Assembly: GCA_000827495.1 (NCBI GenBank)
Contig: KN817611.1
Coordinates: 47,372-79,938 of the forward strand
Source: Hypholoma sublateritium FD-334 SS-4
Taxonomy: Eukaryota > Basidiomycota > Agaricomycetes > Agaricales > Strophariaceae
Direction: 5' to 3'
Length of the DNA: 32,567 nt
The position numbers and the translations under genes were made by a program. The notes under the pieces are model-generated. The model did not search any database, was not told the DNA's origin, and saw only the letters and a list, made by a program, of their open reading frames with translations. Shown here in pieces: positions 1 to 10,162 of the stretch (within the stretch, counting starts at the first letter, position 1; every line of letters begins with the position of its first letter).

Positions 1-2651
1 AGAGTGACGCTTTTGCCGCCTTTAAGGAATGGCTAGCTATGGTTGAACTTGAGACAGGGAGAAAACTCACAGTATTTCGCACTGATAATGGGGGAGAATA
101 CATCACCAGTGAGTGGATTGCGTTCATGAAGGAAAGAGGTATTCGATGGGAAACCACTGCACCCCATACTCCGGAGCAGAATGGTGTCTCTGAACGCCTC
201 AACCAAACCATCTTCAATTATGTTCGCACCATGCTCATTGACTCTGGTCTTCCTCTCTGGCTTTGGCTCTACGGTGTTTGCTATACTATCTGGTTGAAAA
301 ACCGTACTCCCAATTCCGTTCTCCCCAAAACCACTCCCTACGAAGTTAAACATGGTACCAAACCTGACCTATCTCGCGCTCATCGCTTTGGATGCAAAGC
401 ATTCATATATGACAGCTCGCCGAACCGCAATAAGCTCAATCCTAGGGCTATTGAAGGGATTTTCGTGGGCGTCTCGGAGACTCAGAAAGCTTGGAGGGTG
501 TATATACCTAAGAAACGTCGTGTCAGGGTGTCTGCTAGTGTCCGATTTGACAATCTTTCCAATGTTTCACATGATTTCTCGTCCGAGGGGGAGATTAGCT
601 ATGACTACAAATCCCTCAAAAATTCTCGTTCGTCGGACAGAGAAACAGAGGAGCTGGCGCCACCACCCGTCACTTCTACCACCACTCCAGATCTGAGATC
701 TACACCTTCTACCTCAGTTGACAAACCTAAAGTCACTGAAATGCCTTCACAACCTGCTCCTAAGCCTGCACCTAAGCCACGTGCNCCTCGCACCAAGAAA
801 CCTCCTCCCACTCCTNGTCCTAAATCAGTACGTCTCGCCACTAAAAACCAACCTGCGGACGNACCTGGACCATCAGGAACAGCTCATACATCTGATGCAC
901 CTCATGAGGATGATCCCTTGTCCTCTGAGCANGGTGATATAGAGTCTGAACTTCCTGGGGGAGCTCATTCTGGTGACGAGGGCTCATTTGGCCATATTCA
1001 GTTCATGTACATTGACGAGGAATTCGAGTCATGTTACACTGTTTCTCCGGATGATCCTCGCACCATTGATGAAGCGCGGAGATCTCCAGAGTGGCCTGAA
1101 TGGGAAGCTGCTATAGACCGCGAACTGACGGCTGTAGCAAGGTTGGGCACCTATGAGCTTGTTGAACTCCCTCCAGACCGTAAGGCAGCTGGAACGCGCT
1201 GGGTTTTTGCCAAGAAACGTGGACCTAATGGTGAGGTTCTCTCATACAAGGCCCGTCTCTGTGCGCAAGGCTTCAGCCAAATTGCTGGAGTTGATTTTGT
1301 TCAGACCTATGCTCCTGTAGCTAGGATTGAATCAATTCGACTNTGCATGGCCATCACTGCNACTGAAGATTGGGAATTTCATGTNGTAGANGTTGATTCC
1401 GCTTTCCTCAACACNGAGATTCCATCTGATACTCCTCAATATGTCAAACAGCCACCTGGGTTTGCCGCTGCTGGCAAGGAGAATTATGTATGGAAGCTTC
1501 NGAAGGCTCTNTATGGTCTCAAACAATCTGCTTATCTCTGGTACAAACATCTGCGCCATATCATGGAACTCATTGGATTTTNTACACTCAAATCTGATCC
1601 TTGTGTCTTCATTCGCCGATCTAGTTCTTCCACCTCCATCGTCACCTCTCATGTAGATGATCTTGGATTATTCTGCTCATCAGTGACTGAGGTCGAACTC
1701 CTCAAATCTCAGATCCGTGAACATGTCTCCATCAAAGATCAAGGACCNGCTAAGTTCCTACTTGGGATGGAAATTATCCGTGACAGATCTNACCGGACAA
1801 TTGCTCTCTCACATCGCCACATGATTGATGAGATGGTCACTCGCTTCAGGATGCAGGATGCAAAGCCTGTCTATTCTCCTATGAATGCNACCTCACGTCT
1901 ATCCAAGGCCAATTGTCCGAGCACACCAGAGGAGATTGCTGAGATGCGCAAAGTGCCNTACCAGGAAGCAACTGGGACAGTGATGCACATTGTTGTCAAC
2001 ACCCGACCTGACGCCGCCCATGCCGTTCAGCAGGTAGCTCAGTTCATGTCAAATCCTGGACCATTGCACTGGAAAGCNGTTAAGCGGATCATTGCCTACT
2101 TTAAGACCACCCGTAATCTTGTCCTCACTCTTGGGGGCAAATCCCTCTTCACTTCTGCAGATTCCCCTTTCATGGCCTACTGCGACGCGGACCANGCCAA
2201 ATATTTTGATCATGCACGATCGATCTCTGGGTATGGCTTATTCTATGGTCAAGCNNTATTTTCCTGGTCAGCCAAGAAGCAAACTGCNACAGCCACATCT
2301 ACTGGTGAAGCTGAGCTTTATGCAGGACTTCATGCTGGCAGTGAGATCGTCTGGATCCGTTCTCTCCTCACCGAGCTAGGATTTGGACCACATGAGCCCA
2401 CTACTCTCAAGATCGACAACAAATCAGCAATTGCCATGATCACCCCACCTGCNGACGTCCGCCGTCTNGTCAAACATGTAAATATTTCCTACTACTGGAT
2501 CCGTGAAGCTGTTGAACAGCGTGTAATTCATCCGGACTATATTCCAACTGATGATAATGTAGCTGATATTTTCACCAAGCCTCTCGTTTATGCTCGTCAT
2601 CAGTCTCTTTGCTCTCTTTTAGGACTATTTCCTCGCTCCGATGCTTGTTGA
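1..2651 (+). CDS. Ty1/copia Pol polyprotein, 5'-truncated by window edge
   Basis: This is the C-terminal part of a copia-type Pol polyprotein, which integrates and reverse transcribes the element. The frame is open back to base 3, before the first ATG at 39, so the start lies outside the window. Domains follow the copia order. The integrase core has TDNGGEY and the PEQNGVSERLN glutamate region near the left edge. A proline/threonine-rich linker follows at about 690-1000. Reverse transcriptase includes TRWVFAKK, YKARLCAQGF and an HVDD active site, where YVDD is the usual form. RNase H has the YCDAD and STGEAELYAG motifs. The stop is at 2649-2651. The frame is free of stops but holds 23 N bases. 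Integrase before reverse transcriptase indicates copia rather than gypsy. The family call is secure; activity is unknown because the 5' half is absent. Confidence 0.95.
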   Translation, partial: SDAFAAFKEWLAMVELETGRKLTVFRTDNGGEYITSEWIAFMKERGIRWETTAPHTPEQNGVSERLNQTIFNYVRTMLIDSGLPLWLWLYGVCYTIWLKNRTPNSVLPKTTPYEVKHGTKPDLSRAHRFGCKAFIYDSSPNRNKLNPRAIEGIFVGVSETQKAWRVYIPKKRRVRVSASVRFDNLSNVSHDFSSEGEISYDYKSLKNSRSSDRETEELAPPPVTSTTTPDLRSTPSTSVDKPKVTEMPSQPAPKPAPKPRXPRTKKPPPTPXPKSVRLATKNQPADXPGPSGTAHTSDAPHEDDPLSSEXGDIESELPGGAHSGDEGSFGHIQFMYIDEEFESCYTVSPDDPRTIDEARRSPEWPEWEAAIDRELTAVARLGTYELVELPPDRKAAGTRWVFAKKRGPNGEVLSYKARLCAQGFSQIAGVDFVQTYAPVARIESIRXCMAITXTEDWEFHXVXVDSAFLNXEIPSDTPQYVKQPPGFAAAGKENYVWKLXKAXYGLKQSAYLWYKHLRHIMELIGFXTLKSDPCVFIRRSSSSTSIVTSHVDDLGLFCSSVTEVELLKSQIREHVSIKDQGXAKFLLGMEIIRDRSXRTIALSHRHMIDEMVTRFRMQDAKPVYSPMNXTSRLSKANCPSTPEEIAEMRKVXYQEATGTVMHIVVNTRPDAAHAVQQVAQFMSNPGPLHWKXVKRIIAYFKTTRNLVLTLGGKSLFTSADSPFMAYCDADXAKYFDHARSISGYGLFYGQXXFSWSAKKQTXTATSTGEAELYAGLHAGSEIVWIRSLLTELGFGPHEPTTLKIDNKSAIAMITPPXDVRRXVKHVNISYYWIREAVEQRVIHPDYIPTDDNVADIFTKPLVYARHQSLCSLLGLFPRSDAC

Positions 2652-2658
2652 GGGGGAG
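2650..2658 (+). other. Polypurine tract of the copia element
   Basis: The sequence GAGGGGGAG overlaps the Pol stop codon and directly precedes TGTTAG, the usual LTR start. Position and composition fit the plus-strand primer site of LTR retrotransposons. Confidence 0.85.
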
Positions 2659-2889
2659 TGTTAGATTTCATTATTCTCGTAGCGTACATTATCTTATCTA
2701 CGTATTCACGTGCACATTCAAACTCCGACTCCACGTAGCACACTCGTTCGTCGTCGTTTACCTTTTCCTCAGTCGTTGTCTCTCCGCACGGCTGAGGTAT
2801 GTCATTCCTTCATCTTATTATTCATTCATTTACTTACTGCCTAACTTAATAGTTATTAATCATCCTGTTAGGTACAGTACTCCAAATAT
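2659..2889 (+). repeat. 3' LTR of the copia element (right boundary uncertain)
   Basis: The LTR begins TGTTAGATTTC right after the polypurine tract. AT-rich sequence runs to about 2935, where the GC-rich host repeats begin. I could not find a clear CA end or a target duplication because the 5' LTR is outside the window. The right boundary is complicated by a second, shorter copy of an internal stretch at 2890-2935. The segment 2771-2872 contains an intron-like interruption. Confidence 0.65.
2797..2852 (+). other. Intron-like 56-bp segment inside the LTR
   Basis: The segment starts GTATGT and ends CTAACTTAATAG, giving a consensus 5' splice site, a CTAAC branch site and a 3' AG. Its flanks, 26 nt at 2771-2796 and 20 nt at 2853-2872, are found fused without it at 2890-2935. 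The break points match the splice sites exactly. It is most simply a real intron in the element's transcript. Confidence 0.6.
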
Positions 2890-2935
2890 AGTCGTTGTCT
2901 CTCCGCACGGCTGAGTTATTAATCATCCTGTTAGG
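2890..2935 (+). repeat. Intron-less copy of the LTR segment
   Basis: These 46 bases equal 2771-2796 joined to 2853-2872 with no mismatch that I can see; the 56-bp intron-like segment is absent. GC-rich unrelated DNA begins immediately after. It looks like a fragment reverse-transcribed from spliced RNA and left at the element's 3' edge. Confidence 0.65.
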
Positions 2936-3620
2936 GCGTACGCGCATATCAATGAGTGGACCGGCGCGTCGACGGGAGCAGGCGGGCTGCGCTGACGGTG
3001 GGCAGGGGGCGTGGTTGGATAGGCGGACGGGCTTCACGGGCACGACGACGGTGGATACCGACCGGGCGGCAGATGTGGAAGGGGCGCATTGTCGGACAAG
3101 CAGCGAGAGAGAGAGATTCGCTGCGGGCAGTCAGAGGGCATCACACAGGGACGTACCTGCACACAGGAGCATCGCCAAGCCACACAGACAGGCGGAAGAC
3201 CCCAATCTGGGTCGAGACGGAGCAGTGGTCGGGAGAGGCACAACGGGCGGCGCTCAGCAGTTTTTGCTATGGAATATCGACTGCCCCTATCCACTCACGC
3301 GCGTCGCGCGTTCGGTATATGGGAAGTCATATCCATGTCCAGCTGCTGGGCGAGTGCCGACGCGGGAAAGGGATGCGGGGTGCAGCGGCTATAACGAATG
3401 GTTATACCATTCTGGGAGACGCCGAGGCACCATGTGCGCCGGGAGGACATGTCTGGTGGGATGGTTTACGTATGGAGGCGCGCAGGAGGCGAAGGCGGTC
3501 GGTGTGGTTGGAAGCAGGAGTGTATTTGGCTGCGTGTGGTCCAGAAGCCGTTGCCCTATCTGGCTCATTCGCACGATGATGTGCTATTTTTACTTCCCGC
3601 TGGCACGCGAATGAAAAACG
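2936..3620 (+). repeat. GC-rich NLR-flank module, copy A (partial)
   Basis: There is no supportable gene here. About 3000-3300 closely parallels 13283-13575, sharing landmarks such as GTGGTTGGAT, GGCTTCACGG and GGCGGAAGACCC. About 3310-3610 is a copy of the shorter repeat that also occurs near 7030-7372, 15925-16150 and, inverted, 25365-25700; its hallmark is TTGGCTG followed by GTGGTCCAGAAGC. The arginine-rich frames in this stretch are by-products of base composition. Confidence 0.6.
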
Positions 3621-4599
3621 ACAAATCACTCGCAGGTGCTTTGCGATTTCCAGTACTTACTCGAAAACACATAATAATTTATATTCTAACATTACATATA
3701 CACCACTAAACACACACAGAGTCGAATGCAGCGAAAGCACGAGCTTTGATATACGGGTTGTATACGGGTAATACTCAAGTAATACTAATACCACAGTCCC
3801 ATTCCTCATATGCCCAGCCACGGTGAAGCGCTACCCCACATATTGCAACATCTCCGTATGGCTATCCTAGATCTCGGAGAGCGCATGTACCTACGCGAAG
3901 AACACACGAAATGCATCTCAGAAGTGTCGGTTCACACCCTCCTCTTNACTTATAATTACAGAGGTCAACAAACTCGCACGGAGGTGCCTGACGGCCATAT
4001 GTACCTTCTCCACCAGAATAAATCACCCTGTTGACGGATGTCCTCCATATTTCATCACGCACAATCCGCAATTAGAAATTGTTTCCATTAATAGGACGCG
4101 GAGACCCAGCCTGTAAAACGCGCGTGAAGAACCAGAGCGTGGGTGGATCAAACGCAATGATGAGCGCGCGCACGACGGCGCGCCCAACACTCGAGAATGT
4201 CCAGATGTCCCTGAAGGACCCATGTCGCATAGGAGCGAAGGGACAGCAGAATGCTCGGGGAGCTGCGCGCGTCGGGCCGCGCAGCCGTTCACCGCACGGA
4301 CGACGCCGTCGAATTGATCATCACCGGTCGATGCAGAGCGCCAGGGAAAGCGAAGCGGGCAACACCCAGCACGATAGGAGTGACGGCTACTTCCCAAATG
4401 TAGCCGCGCGCTGTGCGCGGTCCGCATATGGGGAGTCAGACGTTATCGGATGCTGGGTGGATGCAACGCGAGGGATAAAATGAGATGTGCGCGCAGCAGA
4501 GCCACGCGGATTCGAATGGGCTAGACGTGAATGATGGTGGATTGAGTGAATTGGGATCGGACAGGCGGAGGTGGGCTCAGCAGCGCACCAGCGCGAAAG
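3621..4599. other. Gene-poor spacer
   Basis: The stretch is AT-richer to about 4090, with one N at 3947, then returns to GC-rich repeat-like sequence. Short direct repeats (TATACGGGT twice, TAATACT twice) lie near 3750-3790. It occupies the position where an NLR gene would sit between two flank modules, but I see no NACHT remnant. I found no gene or RNA that I can support. Confidence 0.4.
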
Positions 4600-6376
4600 C
4601 ATCACAGACGAGACCCAGCGGCCAACCATGAGCGCTTGAGCGCTGATCCCCAGCGGGAATCGATGATGCACGAACCGTATTCCGCGGAGGAGGCGTCGAC
4701 TGATAATATGGGCCCGAACACGGAACGTAGGAAGAGCCGGCGAAGGAGAAGCGCAGCGTCCACGCGATGTTAAGCCTAAGACATCCGCAAACGGACACGC
4801 GTCGCAGCGCAGCGGAACGGCCTGCGAGCAGCACCTCAAACTTTATCCACGCGCGTCGCACCGGCGTGCATGGGACACACATACACGCAAGCGAATCGCT
4901 GCCCATGCACATGCAGCCCACGCCAGCGTACCCGAGTCGCAGTTAGCATCAACACGGATTGGTTAGGACATCGACACACCGCTACCACCCACGCCTGTGT
5001 TCTGGTCCAAGCGTCGATCAACGGGCCTGCATCAAATTAGTTACAACGAAGAGAGAGCGGAAAGCGCATGAGGAAACGCGCAGCGGCGCGCCCAGAGGCT
5101 GGAATCCATATCAAACAAATGTCCCCCGCCGGGTATATGTCACGCATGCACAGCGTGGGGACAGTGCGATGCAGATCGGGCTCTGGGCGCGGCGCGCGGC
5201 GGCGCGCTGGAGACACGATACATAAAATCAGATCAGGTCCATGAAGAAGGTATGAGCTGCACGCAATGACGCGATATACCAAGCGAAAGTAGGATAGGCG
5301 AGACGGGCACAGCCGGTGCCACAGCACGACGGGAAGCGCCCAGCATCCTCTTTCACTTTGAGTCAGGACTGCCCATATCCAACCACTGGATGCGGGAGGG
5401 TGCCTCTAGAGTGGAGCGCTGGGCGGATAACGACGCGGACGCACAGGAGCAGCCCGGGTACAGAGAAGGGCTCGCAGTAAAGCAAAAACGGGTGGGTGAC
5501 GTGCAGATAGACGAACGATGGGACGTTTGGAGTGGACGGGCAGAAAGCGCGGCAGCGCGAGAGCCGACGGACGCTATCGATCACGTGAGCGGCGCCGGGC
5601 GCGGAGGACGGATGCGCGGAGCAGATAGGGCGTACACGCATCCAGGGCGAGCGGTGTCGATGGATGGGCGGGGAGCGCATGAAAATATGGGGAGGAGATT
5701 GCGCGGCGCAGGCGGGGGAGGATTCGCGGGAATACAAGGGAGAGAATCACCGAGTGACGGGGGCTGGCGGAATGGCTGGACGCGAACGATAACGCGCCGT
5801 TGATTGAACTCGTAAGGCCGGGGTGCAGCGACGGCAGGTGCGGGGGCGATGTTCAGAAGGATAGAGCGCGGCGCGGGCGGATGACAGCGCGGCCTGCGCG
5901 GTGGACACGGCGGGCCGCAGTGCACCGCAATCAGGAGAGGGGCTGAATGTACGGGGCTGTACGAGACCAGACCGGCGGCGCACAATATGGAGCGACAGAC
6001 TGGGGTGATGATAATCGAGATCGCATGGGTGGTGCAAGGTCTTTGAGGGCCTTCGTGACGGCGCGATGGACGACGACCAATATCCACGGAGCGGGGGAGG
6101 GCGGGGTTCAAGGCGCAGGTGGAGGAGAGGGCCTGCCCTTGCGTAGGCGGGTTGGGGGGTACGGGATGCAACGGAAAACGTGGTGAGACATCGATCTATA
6201 TTTGAGATTCCATGGGAGAAGGCGGAGGCGGCAGGTGTATGTAGGCGATAGCACGATTGACGTGGTCCAGCGGCGCAGCGATTCAGGCGCTGATGGCGGC
6301 AGTCAGAGAGCACCACACAGCATAGATGACAGGCACACCTATATACCGAAGGACCACCATGTCTGTACAGTGCATT

Positions 6377-6870
6377 ACAGCGCTTTCCGAGTATAATCAA
6401 AGTATAATGGGAATGTGAGAATTTTTAAAAGTGCCGAACGTACGTCATTTCCATTTTGGGAATTGCCCCAATCACATCCTTCAGGCCAACTTTGGGTTGT
6501 AATCCTCTCGTAAAGTGGATATATGCATATGAAACATAGTTATACAGTGTTTTGGGATAATAAATAGCCATAAGTACATGAATAAACGACCAGAGGACGC
6601 ACGGACACCGCTGCAATGTTCCCGACATGCATATTAGCTCACAGTTGCCGAGTGTAGCTCAATTTTGCCTCAAATAGTCTTTGGATTTAGAATGTTGTAT
6701 TTTGAGGGGTATATTCTAACATATAATTCCATAATTTCACAATGTGTGCTCACAGAGGGTGAAAAATGAGGCGGGAAGTGCCATGTTCAGGATGATTCCC
6801 AAAATGGAAACGACGTACGTTCGGCGCTTTAAGAGAATTCGCACATTCCCATTATACTCGGAAAGTGCTG
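6377..6870. mobile_element. 494-bp mariner-like MITE with TA target duplication
   Basis: Long terminal inverted repeats of roughly 85-95 bp face each other. The left end reads CAGCGCTTTCCGAGTATAAT and the right end, reverse-complemented, reads CAGCACTTTCCGAGTATAAT. The arms continue through GGGAATGTG, GCCGAACGTACGTC and TTTCCATTTTGGGAAT. The left arm carries an extra 11 bp around 6397-6407. The element is flanked by TA at 6375-6376 and 6871-6872. It has no transposase frame. The corresponding place in the inverted flank module near 25845 lacks it. TA duplication and the CAG-type terminus suggest mobilisation by a Tc1/mariner-class transposase. Confidence 0.85.
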
Positions 6871-7029
6871 TAATCCGAGCAACAAGCCCGTACCTAAAAC
6901 GAGAAAGCCGTTATCGGTTGTAGTCGGATGGAAGGTACGTGGGTTCCAGCACGACCGCACAGTAAAGCATCGCCCAGTCACTGGAACACAGAGAATACCT
7001 AACGTTATTGGGCCACGCCCGCCGCGCGT

Positions 7030-7372
7030 TCGATATGTATATATAGCTGCTGGGCGATGCTGCCGTGGGGCGGATGGATACGGGAGCGGCGTGCCGTTCG
7101 CTCGCTGCGCACTTACTCCACATCACAGGTCTGTGCTGGGGGACTCCGCGATGGCATACGCGCAGGGAGCTCTCTGAATAGTACGATGGCTTATGGGCAG
7201 AGGCGCGCAGGGGGCGAAGGCGGTGGGTGAATGGAACGATGAAATTCACGTTCGTTTTCGTCGAATGTTAGGACGGTATTTGGCTGTGTGTGCCACTGTG
7301 TGGTCTGGAAGCAGTTGCTATATCTGAAACTTTCACACGATGTCATGTTATTTTTATTTCTCTTGCGCGTTG
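7030..7372 (+). repeat. TTGGCTGTGTG repeat family, copy 2
   Basis: This matches about 3310-3610, 15925-16150 and the inverse of 25365-25700, with a shorter match at 13768-13840. Shared landmarks are a GTATAT...CTGCTGGGCGATG stretch, GGCGCGCAGG followed by GGCGAAGGCGG, and TATTTGGCTGTGTG...GGTC(T/C)(G/A)GAAGCAGTTGC. The function is unknown; it may be an old transposon or part of the larger NLR flank. Confidence 0.6.
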
Positions 7373-7842
7373 CCTACGCGTGCAGTGCGCGCTCGCATGC
7401 ACGTACCTTCTTATTAAAACACTCTACTTACATGACTAGTGCAGGCGACGGAAGGGAATTTTTTTTAATACCGAATATGTACGATCTAGTACTTTATTTC
7501 ACGAATAACATCCCTCACCAACAGCGCAGAACCATGACGGCAAGCAAGCTCCGAGTCGGACGCCAATCGGACGCAGTGAAAGAGCTAGGACATATATCCA
7601 CATGCGTATACCTTTATCAGCGCACAGTCAAGGTGATCCGCACTGCACTACTTACATATTTATGGTTTCCGTGCGCTGGTCGTCGGTCCACCGGCGTGCG
7701 ATGCGATATTCTGGCGCAGCAGCACGCGCGTGGTCAAAACGTGTCCATTTAATCATGACGCACCATGTATCTAAGTGGAGAGCGCATGTATACGGAGAGC
7801 GCACTGAATACGGAATCCAGATCTCAGCATAACTTCTAGCAA

Positions 7843-7990
7843 TGCCCATCGATCAAGAATAACACAGCAGTGCAGCAAGAATAGCATTGATCTTGACATT
7901 CCCAAGTATCGCTATTTAATTAACACAGCGTTGGCATGAGGCTGTGTGCCAACTGTGTGCAGCGCATGCATGGGGCTGTGCAGTACTAGT
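7843..7990 (+). promoter_or_regulatory. Conserved upstream block of NLR1
   Basis: The block contains CAAGAATAACACAGCAGTGC, a second CAAGAATAG 22 bp on, CCCAAGTATCGCTATTTAAT and TTAACACAGCG, then GCTGTGT repeats. Nearly the same order is found inverted upstream of NLR2 (20688-20815) and NLR3 (23771-23885). The AT-rich TATTTAATTAA sits about 145 bp before the chosen start codon and could be a core promoter. A regulatory role is inferred from position and conservation only. Confidence 0.5.
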
Positions 7991-8062
7991 ACAGCAGCGC
8001 TGGCACGTACGTCGCTCACTCTCACTCCCACCTCATCGTTGTTAACGGAGCATCGTCACCTA

Positions 8063-10162
8063 ATGCTCTCCAACCGTAATCTGCATCAATCTAGGGGGTT
8101 TTTCCAATCCGGAGCTGGAAGTAACGTGCAAATAAACGGCGGGAATTTCGTGCAGCACAATCAGCCTCAAAGCGTGCATAAATGCCACGAAGCGGACGGT
8201 GCGCTGGTGTTCAATCACATAATCCGTAGTGCTGATATACGGTACGCAGATGGATTCAAGCATCTGCAGGCGCATGTAGCCACGTCGGCGTTCGACTCGC
8301 CAGAGCATGTCGATGCGCCCAAGTGCCATCCAAATACTCGAAAGGCCGTCTTGGAACAGATAATGAACTGGATCATCCTCACCGTCACTAGGGTTCAATG
8401 GGTCTTATGGCTCAATGGCGCCGCGGGAGCTGGGAAATCCGCGATCGGCCGGTCCATCGTGGAGTTGTGCATCGAAAGGAACATCCCTCTTGCTCGCTTC
8501 TTCTTTTTTCGAACGGATTCCACTAGAAACAACATTAAACCACTGGTCGCGACACTCGTCCATCAGCTTCTTCATAGTATACCTGACCTGAAGCCAATCA
8601 TTATCCCCAGACTGGAGTCCGATTCGCTCATTTTCACGAAATCGCTAAAAACCCAGTTCGAATTCCTCATCTTTGGCCCGCTCCGCGAACTGAAGCGCAC
8701 TTCTTTGCATCTACACATGCTTGTTCTCCTTTTCGATGGTGTAGATGAGTGCAATGATGTGGACGACCAGGCCAGCCTCATCCGCATCGTCGCTGATTTC
8801 GTCAAATCAAATAGCTTCCCCGTGATAGCATTCTTTGCTAGTCGAACCGAGGATCAAATTAGTCGAGTTTTCCGGTCATCTGCGCTCAGAGACATCACTC
8901 TAACCCTGGCCTTGGACGACAAATATCTCCCGGACAATGATATTCGCGTGTTTCTCAATGATTCTTTCGTTGACATCAAAGACACACACCCCTTTGCACG
9001 CCTTCTCGACAGAAATTGGCCGACGACGTCTGAAGTGGGGGAAATTGTTGAGAAATCATCCGGTCAATTCATTTACGCGTCAGTTGTCATCAAATTCTGT
9101 GCCATGCTAGGTCTCCACCCCGAGCAACAGCTCAANATTGTTCGTGGGCTTCGACCGCGCGGCGCGCTAACCCCGTTTGCACAGCTTGATGCACTATACC
9201 GGCACATTTTTTCGCAAGTTCCGGATCTTGCACTCACCTCCCTCGTTATGGCATGGTCAATGTTGACCGGTCCAAATACTGTTGAATATTGCGCCGAATT
9301 TCTTGGGGTGCAGCCTGCCGCAGTCTATGTTGCCTTATCTCCCCTGCAATCAGTTGTTGACTATACAAGTGCATGGCATATACAATTCCTTCACGCCTCA
9401 CTTCCAGATTTCCTCTGTGATAGAGAACGCTCTCAGGAATACTACATCAACCGTTCCACTTGGTCGACTCGCCTGTCGGTGATGGCATATAAGTTCATGG
9501 TGGCACATGGTAATCGAGGTAAGCTTATAAATTGACATATTATCATTTTTATCTCATTGTATGTTTTGCAGCCTACATACCATTTGACATGTACCTTACT
9601 GAAGCAGAAGTAACCCCTGAATTGCGAGATCATGTACTTGCCTACAATCCAGACAATATTGAAAACATCAGCATTAAGACTACTAGTAACTTTTGTCAAT
9701 ATCTCAATGGTGTTAAAAGATTGGTGCGACACATGTCAATATGGCTTCCTTCAAAAACACTGACTATCAGGCAGGACTTCGGCGACGGACCTGGTGGCGC
9801 TGTTTATCAGCACCAGCTCAATGTCATTGTCCGTTACTTCAGTAAGAATAAACGGGGTAACCTGCATGAGATAAGAAATCACGACATCTCGCATATCCGG
9901 AGGCAAATTGAGAGTGAGTCTACGTTAATAGAGACAGCAATTTTAACTGATGGAAGCCATGGCGGTGCTAGGAGAGGACCGGTTGGGAATCACAGCGGTC
10001 AAGGAGACACGGCGAGCTGTTAAGAAAAAATCTTTCTCGGCACACAAAATCTTCAGGACGACGTTCAAATCCAGAGACCGGCGTGAAACAGAGGCGCAGG
10101 AGGCAGGGACTCGGCGGGAAGATGAGGGAACATCATCCCTGTCACGGCTGTTTAGGAAGTAA
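8063..10162 (+). CDS. NLR1: NACHT-domain NTPase, repeat-less fungal NLR
   Basis: This is a putative STAND-class signalling NTPase. Proposed exons are 8063-9518, 9572-9913 and 9972-10162 (662 aa). Intron 1 (53 bp, GTAAGC...TTTTGCAG) is shared with both paralogues. Intron 2 (58 bp, GTGAGT...TTTTAACTG...CTAG) is my proposal. Without it the frame ends at 10023 and the conserved tail ending SLSRLFRK lies one frame over, so a single-base indel near 9940 is the alternative. Residues about 16-35 hold the glycine/asparagine motif SNVQINGGNFVQHN. The P-loop GAAGAGKS is at about 119-126 and Walker B LLFDGVDEC at about 222-230; a conserved FLHASLPDFL helix region follows. No WD40, TPR, ankyrin or LRR repeats follow. 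An earlier in-frame ATG at 7946 exists, but 8063 matches the start of NLR2. One N (9136) is at a lysine wobble position. Confidence 0.85.
9519..9571 (+). other. NLR1 intron 1 (conserved 53-bp intron)
   Basis: It starts GTAAGC and ends TTTTGCAG, interrupting codon phase 1 before Y-I-P-F-D-M-Y. NLR2 (19088-19140) and NLR3 (22245-22297) have an intron of the same length, phase and position. Confidence 0.9.

Larger units (their letters stand above)
4600..7842 (+). repeat. GC-rich NLR-flank module, copy B (upstream of NLR1)
   Basis: This is the 5' flank of NLR1. It contains, in order, a conserved block at about 4855-4935 (CATGCACATGCAGCCCACGC), a block at about 5062-5230 (CGCGCCCAGAG, then GTCCCCCGCCGGGTA), a purine-rich degenerate minisatellite at about 5390-6360, a MITE at 6377-6870, and a TTGGCTGTGTG repeat at about 7030-7372. 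The same order appears at 10950-13840, and inverted at about 24950-27670, where it lies upstream of NLR3. No gene is supportable. Confidence 0.6.

Noticed and set aside
7946..8062. Upstream in-frame ATG giving NLR1 39 extra residues
   Set aside because: The extension is Ser/Thr/Ala-rich, overlaps the conserved upstream block, and has no counterpart in NLR2, whose start aligns with 8063.
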